DNA of 64,000 nucleotides from Pleodorina starrii (taxonomy: Eukaryota > Chlorophyta > Chlorophyceae > Chlamydomonadales > Volvocaceae): positions 7,677,001 through 7,741,000 of the forward strand of contig BRXU01000003.1 in NCBI GenBank assembly GCA_030267565.1, in the 5' to 3' direction. How positions within the stretch are numbered: the first letter of the stretch is position 1; the number at the start of each line of letters is the position of its first letter. The position numbers and the translations under genes were made by a program. The notes beneath the pieces were generated by a model that ran no database searches, was not told where the DNA came from, and saw only the letters and a program-made list of their open reading frames with translations. Of this stretch, positions 45,126-57,300 are shown piece after piece.

Positions 45126-47330
45126 ATGGCACGATGGCAGCAGCACAAAACGCCTGCGGCGTTCAGGTCCGTGCAAGGCGCCTGATGTGGGGGGGGGGCC
45201 TGCTGAGGGGCTCTCCATGACAGGCGAAGCCGACACGCCAAATCCCAACGCCATTCGGCAGCCCCAAACGCAAACCCCTGCCCCCTGTTTCACCCACGCA
45301 ACATTGCCACTTGGCCCCACCCGCTCCCCCCCCCTCACAAACCGCGGCTCCTTTGCTCGCTCGCTCCCGCTGCCTTCCGCCCCCCGGCCCCAGGGGTTAC
45401 GACCTGCACACCGCCACCTACTTACCCGCGGTACGGCGTACGACAGCCTGCCTGGTATTCCACCACGGCCTATCGGATCACCATGAGCGGCACGGAGCGG
45501 GTGGGTGGCTTTGGCTGGCCGGGCGGGCGGGTGTGCGTGAGGCATGACCTGCTGCTGCTGCTGCTGCTGCTCCTGCTCCTGTTGCTGCTCCTGCTGCTCC
45601 TGCTCCTGTTGCTGCTCCTGCTGCTCCTGCGGCTGCTGCGGGTGCTGCTCCTGCTGCCTTTTACCGACACTGCCAGGCTGTGACACCTTCGGTTAGGTCT
45701 TGGCGTCACCCTTTTCAGGCTGTGGCGGGACCCGCGTGGGGCTGTCGTGTTCGGCCGCCACCAGCCGCCAGCCAGCCACAAAACACAAACCCACACACAC
45801 ACACACATCCATCCAGTCAAATGCATCTTCTTCTTACACACACACATCCATCCAGTCAAATGCATCTTCTTACTCCTCCTCCATTCTTCTTACTACTCCT
45901 CCTCCTCTTCCTCTCCTTCTCCTACCGGATCCATGCGCCCGCACCGCAGTCCTGACGCACCTCTGCGCCACCCTGGGCATGCCCGTCTACACCTACGACG
46001 CGCACGGCCACGGCCGCAGCGGCCCCCACGGACCCGCGGCCCGCGCACTGGTGCGCACCTACCGCCACCTGGTGGATGACCTCCTGGACTTCACCCGCCT
46101 CTTCGTAACCCGGGAGGAGGAGCTGGAGGAAAAAGAAGAAGACGGGGGCGCGGACGCGGCAGCGGCAGCGTCGGTGTCGGCGTCATCGGGCGACAGCGCC
46201 CCCGGCAACGACGCGCACGTGGACGGCGGGGGACAGCCGCGGTCGAAGCGACAGCGGCGGCCTCGGATCTTCTTGATGGGCTATTCGATGGGCGGCTTGG
46301 TGAGCAACTTGGCGGTGGCGGAGACGTGTCCTGCTTCGTCGTCGTCGCCGTCGGCGGCGGCGGCGGCGGCGGGGACTGGGACGGCACATACTAATGGCAG
46401 CGAGTGTTCCAGCCTCGTTGCGGCAGCGATGGCGGCGGGTACGACAGGCGGCGACTCGGCGGCAGCGGCGGAATCGGCGGGCGTCGACGGCGGTGCCGGG
46501 AGCAGCCTGTTCGCGGGGCTGATGCTGACGTCGAGCCTCACGGATCCGTTTTACGGCAATCATCCCGTACTGCGCGCGGTCAAGGTGGCGTACGTCACGG
46601 CGCTGTCCTGGATGGCCCCCGCGCTGCCCATGTTCAAGCGCAACCCCGTCGAGTCGGGCATTCGCGACCCGGCGGCGGCGGCGGCCATGGCGGACGACAC
46701 GCTGTGGTACCGCGGCCGCTTCAAGGTACGCAACGGCTCCCTCCCTCCACCCTCCCACCGCTGCCGTCTCATCTTTAGGGTTCCTCCCTCCACGCTCCCT
46801 CCCTCCCTCCCGCCCGCCCACATCCAGCAACGTGGCTTGTTTGGGCCGTGTTTCTTATACTTTTACCCCTCTCGGGCCGTGTTTCTTTTACTATTACCCC
46901 TCTCCCTAGCTCCCCTCCCTCCCTGTGCCCTCCTTTCCTTGCTTGCGCTTCTGCCTGTATGCTGTACGGAGGCCACGCGGCTTGATACGGCATCGGGCGG
47001 TGGCATTGTTTGTGCCGTTTCTTATACCTCCCTCCCGCCCTCCCTCCCTGTACCCTCTCCGCCCAGGTCGCCACCGTGGCCAGCCTGCTGTACGGCTGCG
47101 CCCGCCTTCGCGCCATCGCCCGCCGCATGTCCTGCGTGCCCTTCTACGTGCAGCACGCCACCGTGGACGTGTCCTGCTCGCTGCCCTCCATGCAAGCCCA
47201 CCTGGCCCGAGTGCGCCCTCGCGACCTGACCATGCACGTGGTGGAGGGCGCCTATCACGACCTGCACCATGACCCGGAGACGCCCATGCTGCTGGGCCGC
47301 ATGGTGGAGTGGCTGGCCAAGCGGGCGTGA
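45126..47330 (+). CDS. Alpha/beta hydrolase, monoacylglycerol-lipase-like
   Basis: Serine hydrolase resembling MAGL/lysophospholipase. Exons 45126-45166, 45394-45500, 45950-46725, 47067-47330; GT-AG and phase-consistent; 395 aa. The start ATG 45126 is preceded by an in-frame TAG and gives MARWQQHKTPAAFRGYDLHTATYLP, matching the family opening. HHGLSDH (oxyanion-hole HG motif) and YDAHGHGRS follow. The nucleophile elbow GYSMGG has Ser at about residue 161; the probable acid Asp is at about 342 (TVDVS) and the His at about 372 (VEGAYHDLHHD). A lid-like region LTSSLTDPFYGNHPVLRAVKVA is present. An acidic, Ala/Ser-rich insert (EEELEEKEEDGG...) precedes the nucleophile and lengthens the protein beyond the ~300 aa norm. 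No signal peptide. The substrate is probably a monoglyceride or lysolipid, inferred from the family only. The first donor (GTCCGTG) is weak. Confidence 0.82.
45549..45656. repeat. CTG/CTC trinucleotide tract in a hydrolase intron
   Basis: About 36 triplets of CTG with interspersed CTC and TTG, in the intron between exons 45394-45500 and 45950-46725. It gives long poly-Leu or poly-Gln shadow frames; not coding in the model. Confidence 0.9.
45797..45873. repeat. CA-rich direct duplication in the same hydrolase intron
   Basis: The block (CA)n-TCCATCCAGTCAAATGCATC-TTCTT occurs twice, about 42 bases apart. Intronic, upstream of the polypyrimidine tract of the 45950 acceptor. Confidence 0.85.
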
Positions 47331-49540
47331 GGGAGGGAGGGAGGGCGCCGGCGGGGGAGCGCTGAGGCGGATGGAGGGTGGAGGGGGAGGGTGGAGGGGG
47401 AGGTGGAGGGGGAAGGTCAAGGGTGGGAGGCGAGGGCTGAGGGCAAGGAGGGCGCGAAAGGAGGTGTGCGAGGAGGCGTTTGTCGGGCAGGCCGGGAGGG
47501 GCGTGGAGGGCCACTCGGGTGGGGTGAAGAGGAACCTCAGTCCGGGGGGGAAAAGGTGCGGCGGGGGACGAGGGGGGGCTCGTGGGGGTTCGTGGGGGTA
47601 CGCAGTGACGTGGGCAGCGTGGGCGCGGGAGTTGAGGGCAGGTACGGTTGTGAACATGCGGCGCGAGGCCGCGGTGCATCCCCTTCCCCCGGTGGAGAAC
47701 CCCCGGTGTAACTTTATGCGAAGAAAAGTGATACACATGCAATCCATGGATGTTGTCGTACACCGGAGAGGCGTCAATCCGTGCAGTCGTTGGTGTGACG
47801 TTGTTGGGCTCCAGACCGCCCAGACCTGGGGAGAGGAGGGCAGGGGTTAGAGCCAGTGGGCCACGTGGCCGGGCAGCAGCACGGCGGTTTACGGGTTGGG
47901 CGGGTGGCTGGCTGATCCGCCGGTGTACGGGTTGACCGGTGTGACGGGAACGGAAATTCGGAAATGACGGACCCCGGGGGCGTTGGAACGTTACGTGGTG
48001 CTGGGGTGGTGGACGGAACACGGCTATTATGCGACCGTCATGGTAAAGGAGACTGCGGGCCGGTGCGGGGCTCAGACTCGGTTTTTATTTTTCTCGCGCA
48101 TGGTCCGCACGTTCAGGGTACTTTGGATGCCGCGAGGTCCCGGAAGCGAGATGGGGCAGGGCAGGCAGCGGTTTCGGAGGCGGTGTGCTGAGAGCTGTCA
48201 CGGGCGCAACGACAACGACCCGAGGCGTGACGCCGGCGTTACGTCGTGTCAGTGGTGCAGTGGTGTCAGGGAGGGGTAATTAAAACGGGTTCATGCGGTC
48301 ATCCGCAGTTTCAAACACACTGGCGGAAGTGGATCTCGGGCTCTGCGGGAGACGGAGGCGGTGTTGGGTGCTGCGTTGCGTGTCACCCTGTGCCCTCGCG
48401 CTGCGGCATTTGTACGCGTGCTTCCTCTTAACCATCCGGATGGACTTCCGAGGTGCGTCCCGCCCGCCAGGGGCAGGAGGGCGCAGAGGCCACCCGATCG
48501 CCTACCGTACTTGTCCGTCGCAACACGGTGGGAGTAGATGTGGGAGTATATTTCGTGTCAGAGGGTGCTTCAGAATTAGGGCGCCCAGCCGTTCGCTGCA
48601 CACGAGGTGCAGTGAGGTGCACGCCTCTGGAAGGTTACCATCCACGCACGGTGTGAGCATCGCCCTCCTGCTACACACCGCTCCCGCCCGTATCCGCTGT
48701 ACAGGGTTCCTTCCGCTGCCTAGAGAGACAGCCTTGTAATTTGCGTCAATCCATGGGCCGCAGCAACCACGCGGACTGACGACTATGGCACCTTGGCCTA
48801 ATGGTGGTGTGATGACGACCCCCTCCCAGCCTTCACCAGGTGCTATGAACCTATGACACGGGTATACCTCCTAACCCCGGAGCACGTGGCATCTTTTGCC
48901 CACTGGTCCCGCATGCCCCACCCCGCCCCACCCCAGCAAACCGGTTGGGCGCTTGCCCCTCTTGCCCAAGACACCACACATATAACGCAAGCTATACCGA
49001 ACACTGGACACAGGCCCCAAACACCAAAAATCTTCCACCCTGAGCAGTCATAACAACAAACCACGCTTTTGACGACAAACCACGCTTATGACGACAAACC
49101 ACGCTCGTAACAACAAACCGCAAGTATAAGAAATCGGGCCGCACGGCGGCCGCCCCGGCTGAACGCCGTGCAAACCTCCTCTCCGCATATCTCACCTACG
49201 CAGGTCGGCCGGCCGCGGGCTCCTTCGCCTCCCCGGACTACCGAGGGATCTGCTCCCCTGGTGGACAAGGCTGCGCTGGCAGCTGTCCTCCCGCCCACCC
49301 GGGCACAGTCGCACCGACCGGCTCGCGGTTCTGCTGCCGACTGCCGGCGGCGACACGCCCTGACCCCGCCCCCGACCCCGCACACGGTTGACACGGGGTG
49401 GAAATTGCCGCACCAAACACACCACAGCGGTCAACACATGCACACACACAGCGACACACACAGCGACAGGAACTAGTCTCCTGTCAAGACGATTCCTATG
49501 ATACAGTGCCGAACCGCGCTCGCTACCACCGTTGCTGCCA
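47331..49540. other. Tail-to-tail intergenic region; no gene recognised
   Basis: Separates the 3' ends of the hydrolase and the CHY-RING gene. Bases 47331-47700 are a G-rich purine tract (GGGAGG repeats), probably 3' UTR, with a TGTAA at about 47706. Bases 47700-49050 have short frames on both strands without family resemblance. Bases 49140-49470 are GC-rich and open on both strands; a coding role cannot be supported. Confidence 0.45.
49052..49127. repeat. 19-bp tandem repeat, four copies
   Basis: Units of the form (A/G)AC(A/G)ACAAACCACGCTNNT, 19 bases each; the fourth copy is diverged. It lies in the tail-to-tail region downstream of the CHY-RING gene. Confidence 0.8.
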
Positions 49541-51951
49541 TCACGTGCGGCGCGTGTTGTACGACCCGCACTCGCGGCACTTGTGTCCCAGCACGTGGAA
49601 GTTGACCGTTGACCTGGCGCTGCAGTCGTTGCACAGGATGCCCACCTTCAAGTTGGCGTACTCTTGCGGCATTGGGGTGGCCTGGAGGACGGGGAGGGAG
49701 GGGGGGCGAGGGGGGCAGGGACGGGGGCAGGAACGGTGGGCCAGACGGGTCAGGAGCTGACATGGGGCTGTACAGGGGCAGTGACGGCCCCGCTTGGGTC
49801 GTTGGGTGGCGGTGGTGGAGGAGCGGCAAGCCGCGATGCAGGACGGCGTCTTCCTTCGAGCCGAGCCGGAAAAAGCGCGGCCGTCCGCCAAACGGACGGT
49901 CCATTTCCCCTCCCTTGGCTCCGTTTCCGACCATCCTCCCGCCCGCGATCTCCCGCCGTTTGCCCCTTCTCTCTCTCTCCCCCCCCGCCCCCGCCCCCGC
50001 CCCATACACACGCCCTCCCCACCTGCACCGCCTGGTCCAGATCCTCCCACACGCGCTCCATGTGGGTGGCGGTCATGATGGACTTCATGCAGACGGGGCA
50101 CGTGAAGGTCGAGTGCGCGGCGAGCGACTTGAGGCACTCCTGCGAAGTCGAGACGGGGGCGGCAAGGGCGGTGGACGGGGCGCGGAGGGCGGCCCAATCA
50201 CCGGAGGGCGGCGGGAGGAGGAGCGGCGGGAGGACGACGGGTCGGGGCTCTCGTGACTCCAGGGGAAGGGGCGTTACGAAACGCGCCCGGGGGGCAGAAG
50301 GTGAAGGGCAAATTCCTTCCCCCCTTTCAGCTCTCCAGCGGGCACCTGGTGGCACTCCCTCTCCCTCACCTGGTGGCACTCACCCAACTCTCTTACCTGG
50401 TGGATGGTGTGCCCGCACGGCATGATGTTGATGGGCTTGATGGAGTCGAACAGGAACTCGCAACACACCGGGCAGTTGGCGTGCATCGAGTTCTGGACGG
50501 GGGAGGAGGAGGGCGGCGGTGGCACCGCGGCGGCGGCGGGGCAGCGGAATCGTCGGGGTGGGAGAGAGAGGAGGAGAGGGAAGGGAGCAAATCATCACGG
50601 TGGCCGATAGTTGACTGGGGCTATCGTGCCGGCCCGCAGCCCGCAGCCCCAGGACGTTTTTTCCCCACCTCGATGCACACGTGCTGGTCCCGCAGCGACA
50701 GCGCGTAGCAGCAGTTGCAGGTGCGGCAGTGGAAGAAGTTCTGCCGGCCGCCCACCCGGCAGATGCCGCAGTCCCTGCAGCGGACCGGAGAGGGGAGGGG
50801 AGGGGAGGGGGAGGTGTGTGTGGCCAGCTTGACCACCTTTTTAGGCTTCAGCCCCCGGGACGCGTGTTGGCTGCGGTGCGCCTCCTGGGGGTTACTCATA
50901 TGCCACCATAACTCTCATACACAGGGGCGCCCGGGACCCTTCCAACCTCAGACCAGCCCCTCCTGCCCCCCCCACCGAACGTCAATCGTCAAGCAGCACC
51001 GCGCCACCGCGCCGCCGCGGCACTCGTGGCACCTCCCAGCTCTCTCACTTGCAGTGGAAGCACTCCTTGGTGAGGTCATCATCGAAGAAGGAGCACAGCA
51101 GGCAGGTGTAGCGACCGAAGGCCACGCCGCAGCCGGAACAGGAGGACGCCTTCTCCTGCCGCAGACCGCACAGGCCGCACACCACCTCGCGCACCGCCTG
51201 GGGGGTGGATGGGGGGTGGTAAAAAAAACCGCGGCGGAGGAGACGGCGTTAGCGAACGGACCCAGGGGGGTGGGGGTGGGGGTGGTTCAGTGACGGCGCG
51301 GCAAAAGGCTACATGGAGGAAGGAAGAGGCTGCGAACAGGCTGGCTGGGTGGTGGACGACATGGGGGGGAGGATGACGAGGAATGCACGGGGGCCAGTAG
51401 GCGGATGTGTGGCCGGCGGCCGCGCAGCACCCTTCCCCCCTCGAGAAGGGGGCATTTTTTTCTGCTATATTCCTCCTATATTACCGTTTACGGGCTCCGG
51501 CCTATACGTAGATAAGCCCCGCAAGGCCCCGGGGGCATCCCCTGCTCGCCTTGCGGTCCAGGACGTGTCGTTTCTTGGGGTCGACCTCGTTATCGTTGCA
51601 GGCGGCGTTATGGCAGTGACGGCACCAGAACGGTTTGTCGCAGCACGGCGCGACTATCATGGCCCGCCGTCGGTAATGCTCGCAGCCATACTGCTTGACG
51701 CCGCGGTTAGCTGGGTCGTTGAGGTCTATCTCCTCCTCCTCCAAGTCCTCCCCGTGGCCCTCCTCGAACTCCTCACCCTCCTCGAACTCCTCACCCTCCT
51801 CGAGTTCCCCGACCTCGCTGTCATCTCCTTCTAAATTTTCGGAATCGTCATCCGCTGCCTGCTCAATCGCCGGGTCGATGTCGTTCGGGTGCTCGGGAGC
51901 TCCGTTTGGCGGTTCTTGCTGCCCGGGCTCGCCGTCGTCCATCCTCAGCAA
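49541..51951 (-). CDS. RCHY1: CHY/CTCHY zinc finger and RING E3 ubiquitin ligase, RCHY1/MIEL1 type
   Basis: Ubiquitin-protein ligase of the PIRH2 (animal) / MIEL1 (plant) family. Exons 51951-51550, 51197-51049, 50774-50669, 50492-50397, 50139-50023, 49681-49541; 336 aa, phases exact. A very acidic N-terminal extension (about residues 1-75, [15 protein letters not shown]) precedes the CHY finger ([62 protein letters not shown]). The CTCHY part follows ([20 protein letters not shown]), then the RING ([25 protein letters not shown]) and the C-terminal zinc ribbon ([18 protein letters not shown]). All zinc ligands of the family appear present, so it should be active. The first intron only keeps the frame and alignment with a GC donor (AAG|GCGAGC). 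It is divergent from SRPRB. Confidence 0.95.
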
Positions 51952-52280
51952 TGCTGCCTCGTTCCTTTTGCGTTTGGTCCTTGCTTCTTAACGCTTCAAC
52001 AGGCTTGACAACAACCCGCCGGACTTTTGCGAAGGTTCCAAATAAGTTAAGAGAATTGTTTGATGTCCAAAGTTACAACAATGCGAACTGAAGTTTTAAC
52101 CCAAGTTAAACAACTACGACAGAGAGGACACACCCTTCGGTCAGTTTGTCGTGCAACCCAATGCTACGAGCCTGCATGCGTGCCCCCCGTCGCAACACTA
52201 GAGATAAATTTCACACATAATCGCAAAGAATACCAACGCTTCTATTGTATAACACGACTTCGGCCTGTTGGCCCGGGGCT
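51952..52280. promoter_or_regulatory. Divergent promoter interval, RCHY1 / SRPRB
   Basis: Only 329 bp separate the two start codons, so promoters and 5' UTRs of both genes must share it. It is AT-richer than its surroundings. No element recognised with confidence. Confidence 0.5.
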
Positions 52281-53018
52281 ATGGCCGATCTGCAGAGCAA
52301 AATGGCTGAGCTGTCCCTAACGCAACCGGAAGTCCAGGTCGCTTTGGCCGTTGTTGCCGCGACGATACTACTCTTAGTGATCTTGAAGCTTTTAGCCGGA
52401 AAGAAGCGTGGCAGTGCGGTGTTGCTGGTCGGGCCGTGTAACGGCGGCAAGACGACCTTGTTTTACCAGTTGAAGGATGGCAGCACGCGCCTCGGCACCG
52501 TCGCCTCGATGCAGGAGAACGAGGGTTTGTGCCAGGTCCGCAACGAGAAGGACCGCGTGCTGGGCAGCGTCCGCGTGCTGGACTTGCCGGGCCACCCCCG
52601 CCTGCGCTCTAAGCTGGAGCAGTACCTGAAGGACGCGTCGGCGGTCGTGCTGGTGATCGACTCTGCCGATATTACTCCCAACAAGACAGAGGCGGCGGAG
52701 GACCTGTTCGAGGTGCTGACGCACCCCGTCGTCGCGCGCCGACGCTTGCCCGTCCTGCTGGCCTGCAACAAGGCCGACCTGGAGACGCAGGCGCACTCGG
52801 TCGACTTTTGCCGGCGCACCATCGAGAAGCAGCTAGACGCGATGCGGAAGACGCGCCTGGCGCTGGGCGGCGACGCGGGCCGCGCCATTGCCGCGCTGGG
52901 CAAGCCCGACAAGCCGCTGTCGCTGGGCGCGCTGCGCAGCCCCATCAGCGCGGCGAGCATTAGCGCGGAGAAAGGCGATGTGGTGGAGGTCATGCGCTTC
53001 TTCAGCAAGCTTGTATAA
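52281..53018 (+). CDS. SRPRB: Signal recognition particle receptor beta subunit, intronless
   Basis: Membrane-anchored small GTPase that docks the SRP receptor alpha subunit at the endoplasmic reticulum for co-translational targeting. 245 aa in one open frame, an unusual intronless gene in this intron-rich setting. The start MADLQSKMAEL is preferred over the upstream in-frame ATG at 52245, as it places a single transmembrane segment (about 18-38, VQVALAVVAATILLLVILKL) near the N-terminus as in the family. The G-domain shows a P-loop GPCNGGKTTL (51-60), switch DLPGH (101-105), VLVIDSAD (123-130) and NKAD (163-166), then the C-terminal ISAEKGDVVE region. Full length for the family. GTPase motifs are intact. 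Confidence 0.96.
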   Translation: MADLQSKMAELSLTQPEVQVALAVVAATILLLVILKLLAGKKRGSAVLLVGPCNGGKTTLFYQLKDGSTRLGTVASMQENEGLCQVRNEKDRVLGSVRVLDLPGHPRLRSKLEQYLKDASAVVLVIDSADITPNKTEAAEDLFEVLTHPVVARRRLPVLLACNKADLETQAHSVDFCRRTIEKQLDAMRKTRLALGGDAGRAIAALGKPDKPLSLGALRSPISAASISAEKGDVVEVMRFFSKLV

Positions 53019-54324
53019 TTAGGGAGAGACACGGGAAAAGGGCGGGGAAGGGCTCCCGGTACTCGAGGGAGGGCTCGGCCATGCATGGGGTTGGGCCAGT
53101 GTGGGTCGTTGCTATACGATGGGCTGGGGGCTCATCCGCTTCGTGACTGGCAGCAGTGCACAGCGGTGGCTGCCGCAAGAGCAGTTGGGCCTTATGCGGT
53201 TGTTCCGTGCCAGGCAGCATGCATCGAGTGGGCTGATGGTGAGGCTTTGAGAGCGTCAGTGACAGCATCGCTGGCGCAGCGCAGCGAATGTCCTCGGGAT
53301 GCAACGGGCTGCTTCGTCTTGGGTTCGGGGTTTTCAATAATGACTCGGGCACGTTTGCAGTTTGCCGGCGACTTGATCAGGTTTCTCTTTAACCTGGATG
53401 GGAACTGCGATCGCCTGCTCGTCTGCTCGTCTGTTGTGCGCGACTGAAGACTGCAACACGGTACGAACCAACGTGCACGGATGATGTCCAGGGACGATGT
53501 TCCGCGCCCGAGCTGCACAGCAAAGCGAGCCTGTGTGGCCCCTTGGACGGGCGAATGTTGCAATTACGGCTTTCGCGTCCATGCAGTGTTTTGCCGACGA
53601 TGCGGTTGCCCAGCCATCGCATGACCCGGAGACGCTTTGATGCATTGCCGTGGGCAGGCGAGTTGACCCCTTCCATTCTCCAAGCCCGGACCCATTACGC
53701 TCACCCAACTGCCTTGCATTCGTTGCCGATTAACAATTCGGCGTATTTATGCCCCATGGCCAAGGGCCAAAGCGCGGTCCCATCGCCCAAGGCCCCATCG
53801 CCAAGGCCAAAGTGCCGACAGCAACGCCGCAAACAAATATCATGGATAACCTCCCGTCGTTGTATTAGAAAGCAGCCTTCTATACGTCAGGTACTGCCAC
53901 GCGGCAGGCGTGCTTTGCAGATTATGCGTCTTGCGTGAAATGGGGTGAAATGTACAGCAGGGACGACTGACGGTTGGGAATGCGGCGGGCGCCAGCCCGC
54001 TCCGCCATGGAACTCAACAGCGGAGCATCTCAAGGCTACGCGGCGTAATACCGGTAGACATGCGGTGCAGTTCAAGCGAACCCGAGCGCCGGCGCCATGT
54101 ATACAAGCTACCCGTATGGCAGTTGTCTAAACAGCTGAACGCCTTGACACATCCGCCTACTACGTGATCCAGAGGCGAGAGCGCAGTACACCATAGACCG
54201 CCGCCGATCTGTTCGCTTGCCTGGCGTGCCCCCGCTGAGCAAGGTGGGCTGTTCAGTCATCGCCAAACCGAAAACCAAGCCGTAAACCAACCCTAAAACC
54301 CATGTTGCCCGGCCCGCTGCTTCC
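53019..54324. other. Tail-to-tail intergenic region, SRPRB / F-box gene
   Basis: Both flanking genes point into it, so it should hold two 3' UTRs. Short frames on either strand have no recognisable product. A repetitive AAGGCCCCATCGCC-type motif occurs near 53755-53815. Confidence 0.5.
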
Positions 54325-57300
54325 CTAATCGGATTCGCTGCCGTCGCCGCTGCTGCTGCTGCTCCCGCCTCCACTGCTCCCGCTTTCGCCGCTGTTATCG
54401 CTGTCGCTGTCATTGCTGCTGTCGCTATCGCTGCTGCTGCTACTCTCTGCGCTGCTGCTGCTGCTACCGCTGCTCATCGGGTCCCCGGCGTTGTACTCCT
54501 CATCCTCCTCCTCCATTTCGCCGCCGCCGTCATCACCTCCGCCAGCGCCACCGATGTCCGGCTCCCGGGCGTCTCCCTCGTCGCCCGATCCCGACCCAGA
54601 TCCCGAACCGGAATCGGAATCCGAGTCTGACCCGGAGTGGGATTCGCCGCTCTCGTCCAGATCCGGATCATCCGCCGCGTCCAACGGATCCAGATCGTCG
54701 TCCTCCAGATCATCCTCGTCCCCGTCCCCCATAACGCTGCCGCTGTTAACGGACGAATCCTCATCGTCCAGATCCGAATCCAGATCGCTGTCGTCCGGGC
54801 AATGGGCAGGTGCAAACATCGTAAACATATGCATGGAAATATATATATGACAACCTTTCCAGAGGACGTGATGTGCCGGGGCGGCCTCCCTTGCGGCAAC
54901 CTGCGTTACTGCCCCCACGAGAAATAGCCCTTTCTCTCTCCCCCAAGTACCCTCATCTATTTGTGGAATCGAAGGCTCAGAGCAGCAGGCCCTCGCGCAC
55001 GGACCCAGGGTGCCGATAAAATGCCAATGAGCTCCCGGTCGGCGGCAGCATTTGACCCGGTCCGATCGTGCGCCAAATCCCCGCCCACACCCCCATGGCC
55101 CACCTCTTCGACCCCCATGGCCCACCGCCGTACCTCTGCACGAGCACCTCCCATTCCGGGAACAGGTCGACGTCCGGCGCGCCGTACACCTGCCGTACGA
55201 GCTCCCTTGCCTGCAAATCAGGTCCGTCAGCCACGCAGCTAAAAAATATGCGCATGGCGCCACTTTCGGTCGCAATTGCAAGGGCAATGTGACCCCTGCT
55301 AGAAAGACGCTAGAACACGCTCTTGTAGGCCGTCCTAAGCTCTGCCTGGTACCCACTGCTCGTTATGCTGTTCAGCGCTTCAGCCCTGACCGGAACCACC
55401 CAACACCAAGTCTACGCCCCCCTTCCTTCTTCCGACAGGGAAGCCCAACCCGTGTTTTCCGGTACCCATTTGCCTCCATATGTTCCGCCTTTAACCGGGC
55501 CGCGATCGATGCCCCAGAACTCCGCCGCACGGCGACGCATGTGCCGCAGAGACCTCCCCTCTCTTCCCCTCAGCCGGCCCCTGGCCCAGCCCCCGCACCT
55601 TCTTCCGCACGTCCTTGTGCAGCCCCGTCCGCATGATGGGCTGCGGCGCCGCCACCTCGCAGCCCACCACCCGCACCAGCTGCTGCCGCGCCGAGAACGC
55701 CGCCTCCACCTCCGCCCGCTGCGCGGCCGCCAGCGCCGCCACCCGCGCCGGGCCGCTCCCGCTGCCGCCACCGGCGGCCGAAACCGCAGCCACCGCAGCA
55801 GCCGTGCCCGCAGCGGATGAGGGCGGGACCTGCTGCTGCGCCTGAAGGGCCCCGGCCCCACCCAGCTCCGAAGCAGCCGAGCCGGAGGCCATCGTGCCGT
55901 CGATAGCGGCAGCTGCGTCGGCAGGGGCTGCGGTGGCAGCGGCAGTACTGCCACCGGCCTGCGCGTTGCCGCCGGCGGCGTCTCCGGCCGCCGCCGCTGC
56001 ACCGGCGCCGCGGCGACCGCGGCCGCGTTTGGGAGGCGAGGCCGCCGCGACGGCTGCTGCGGCAACGGCTGCTCTTGCAGCGGCCGCGGCTGCGCGTGGT
56101 GCGCGCGTGGGTGATCCTGCACCGCCCCGGGGTACAGTCGGCAAGATGGGTAAGCGGGCAAGCGGGAAGAGGGGGCCAGCGGACATGCCGGCCGCTCCCT
56201 GGGCCCTGTGAGGCCAAGCGAAATACGGTCCGGGCAGGGTGGTGCCCAGCTGCGTGCGGCATCGCTACCGGCTGAGGGTGCCGTAGTGGCCGCCTAGGGG
56301 CAGAGGTAAGCGCTCCAAAACCACGTGCGATGGTTAGCCGCGTCCCCAGCTTGAGGCAGCTGGTGCTGTGGCAAGTCTGCCCCACCGGCGCGGGGGCGTC
56401 ACAGGCTTGCAGGCCTGCCCCGAAGGCCGTGCCGCAAAGGCCCGCGATTGCCGGATGCCCCCGGTGAGGGCGCTGCTGCTCCGCAACCCAGCAACTGGCC
56501 AACCCACCAACGAGCTGATCCGCCAGCCCACGGCGTTGGTCCGACAGCCCCCATTGGTCCCCATTTCGCCTCCGAAATACCGGCGCGGCACGGCACCCAC
56601 CTGTCGACGGCCGGGTGTGCTGTTGCTGCGGGTCGGCCTGTGGCGAGGCTGACGGCGTGAGATGCTGGCCTCCTAGCGCGCCCGCTGCCAAGCAGGCCTC
56701 CGAGAGGCTCTGTGCGGCCCGCAGCCGCGTCTCAGTGCTCACGTTGCCCACCTGTAGCAGCAGCAGCCGCAGCAGCAGGGGCGACAACGGTAGCGGCGCC
56801 GTTAGCCAAAACATGGGACGGGCGCCGTTTGGAAAGCGACTGGTTTTCCGCGCTTCTGGTTAGGCCGCGTTGGCGAGTGGTACAGGCAGCGCAGAAAGCC
56901 ACACGGTGGGCGTGAGCTTGCGAGTGCCGCGGTAAGGCACCTACGCAAAAACATGGGCATGCTGAGCCAGGATAACTGGCCCCCCCGGATCCCTCCCCGT
57001 CCTCCACCACCTTCGCCTTCACGCTTGCACGGCGGCCCACGCGCCGCCCTCAACCTCACCCTCGCTCCCCCCGGCGCCCCGCCCCACGCCTCGCGGTCTG
57101 CGCGCCCCGCCCCGCCCCGCCCCCGGGCCCCCGGACTCACCTTTCCGTTCCCCCACAGCCTGCAGTTGGCCATGGCCAGGCAGCCATCCACCACGAGCGC
57201 CGTACAGCACCAGCGCACCTCGCAGTCCGCCAGCAGGGCCAGCGCCTCGGGCCCCACCTCCACGCCCACGGCGTTGTTCTGCAGCACACACCGCGCCAGC

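Noticed and set aside
45483..45683. Poly-Leu frame resembling a membrane protein
   Set aside because: It is the CTG/CTC tract in a hydrolase intron; the spliced model excludes it.
49140..49470. Possible small gene in the GC-rich patch between the hydrolase and RCHY1
   Set aside because: Open frames exist on both strands but none shows family similarity, a preferred frame or splice context.
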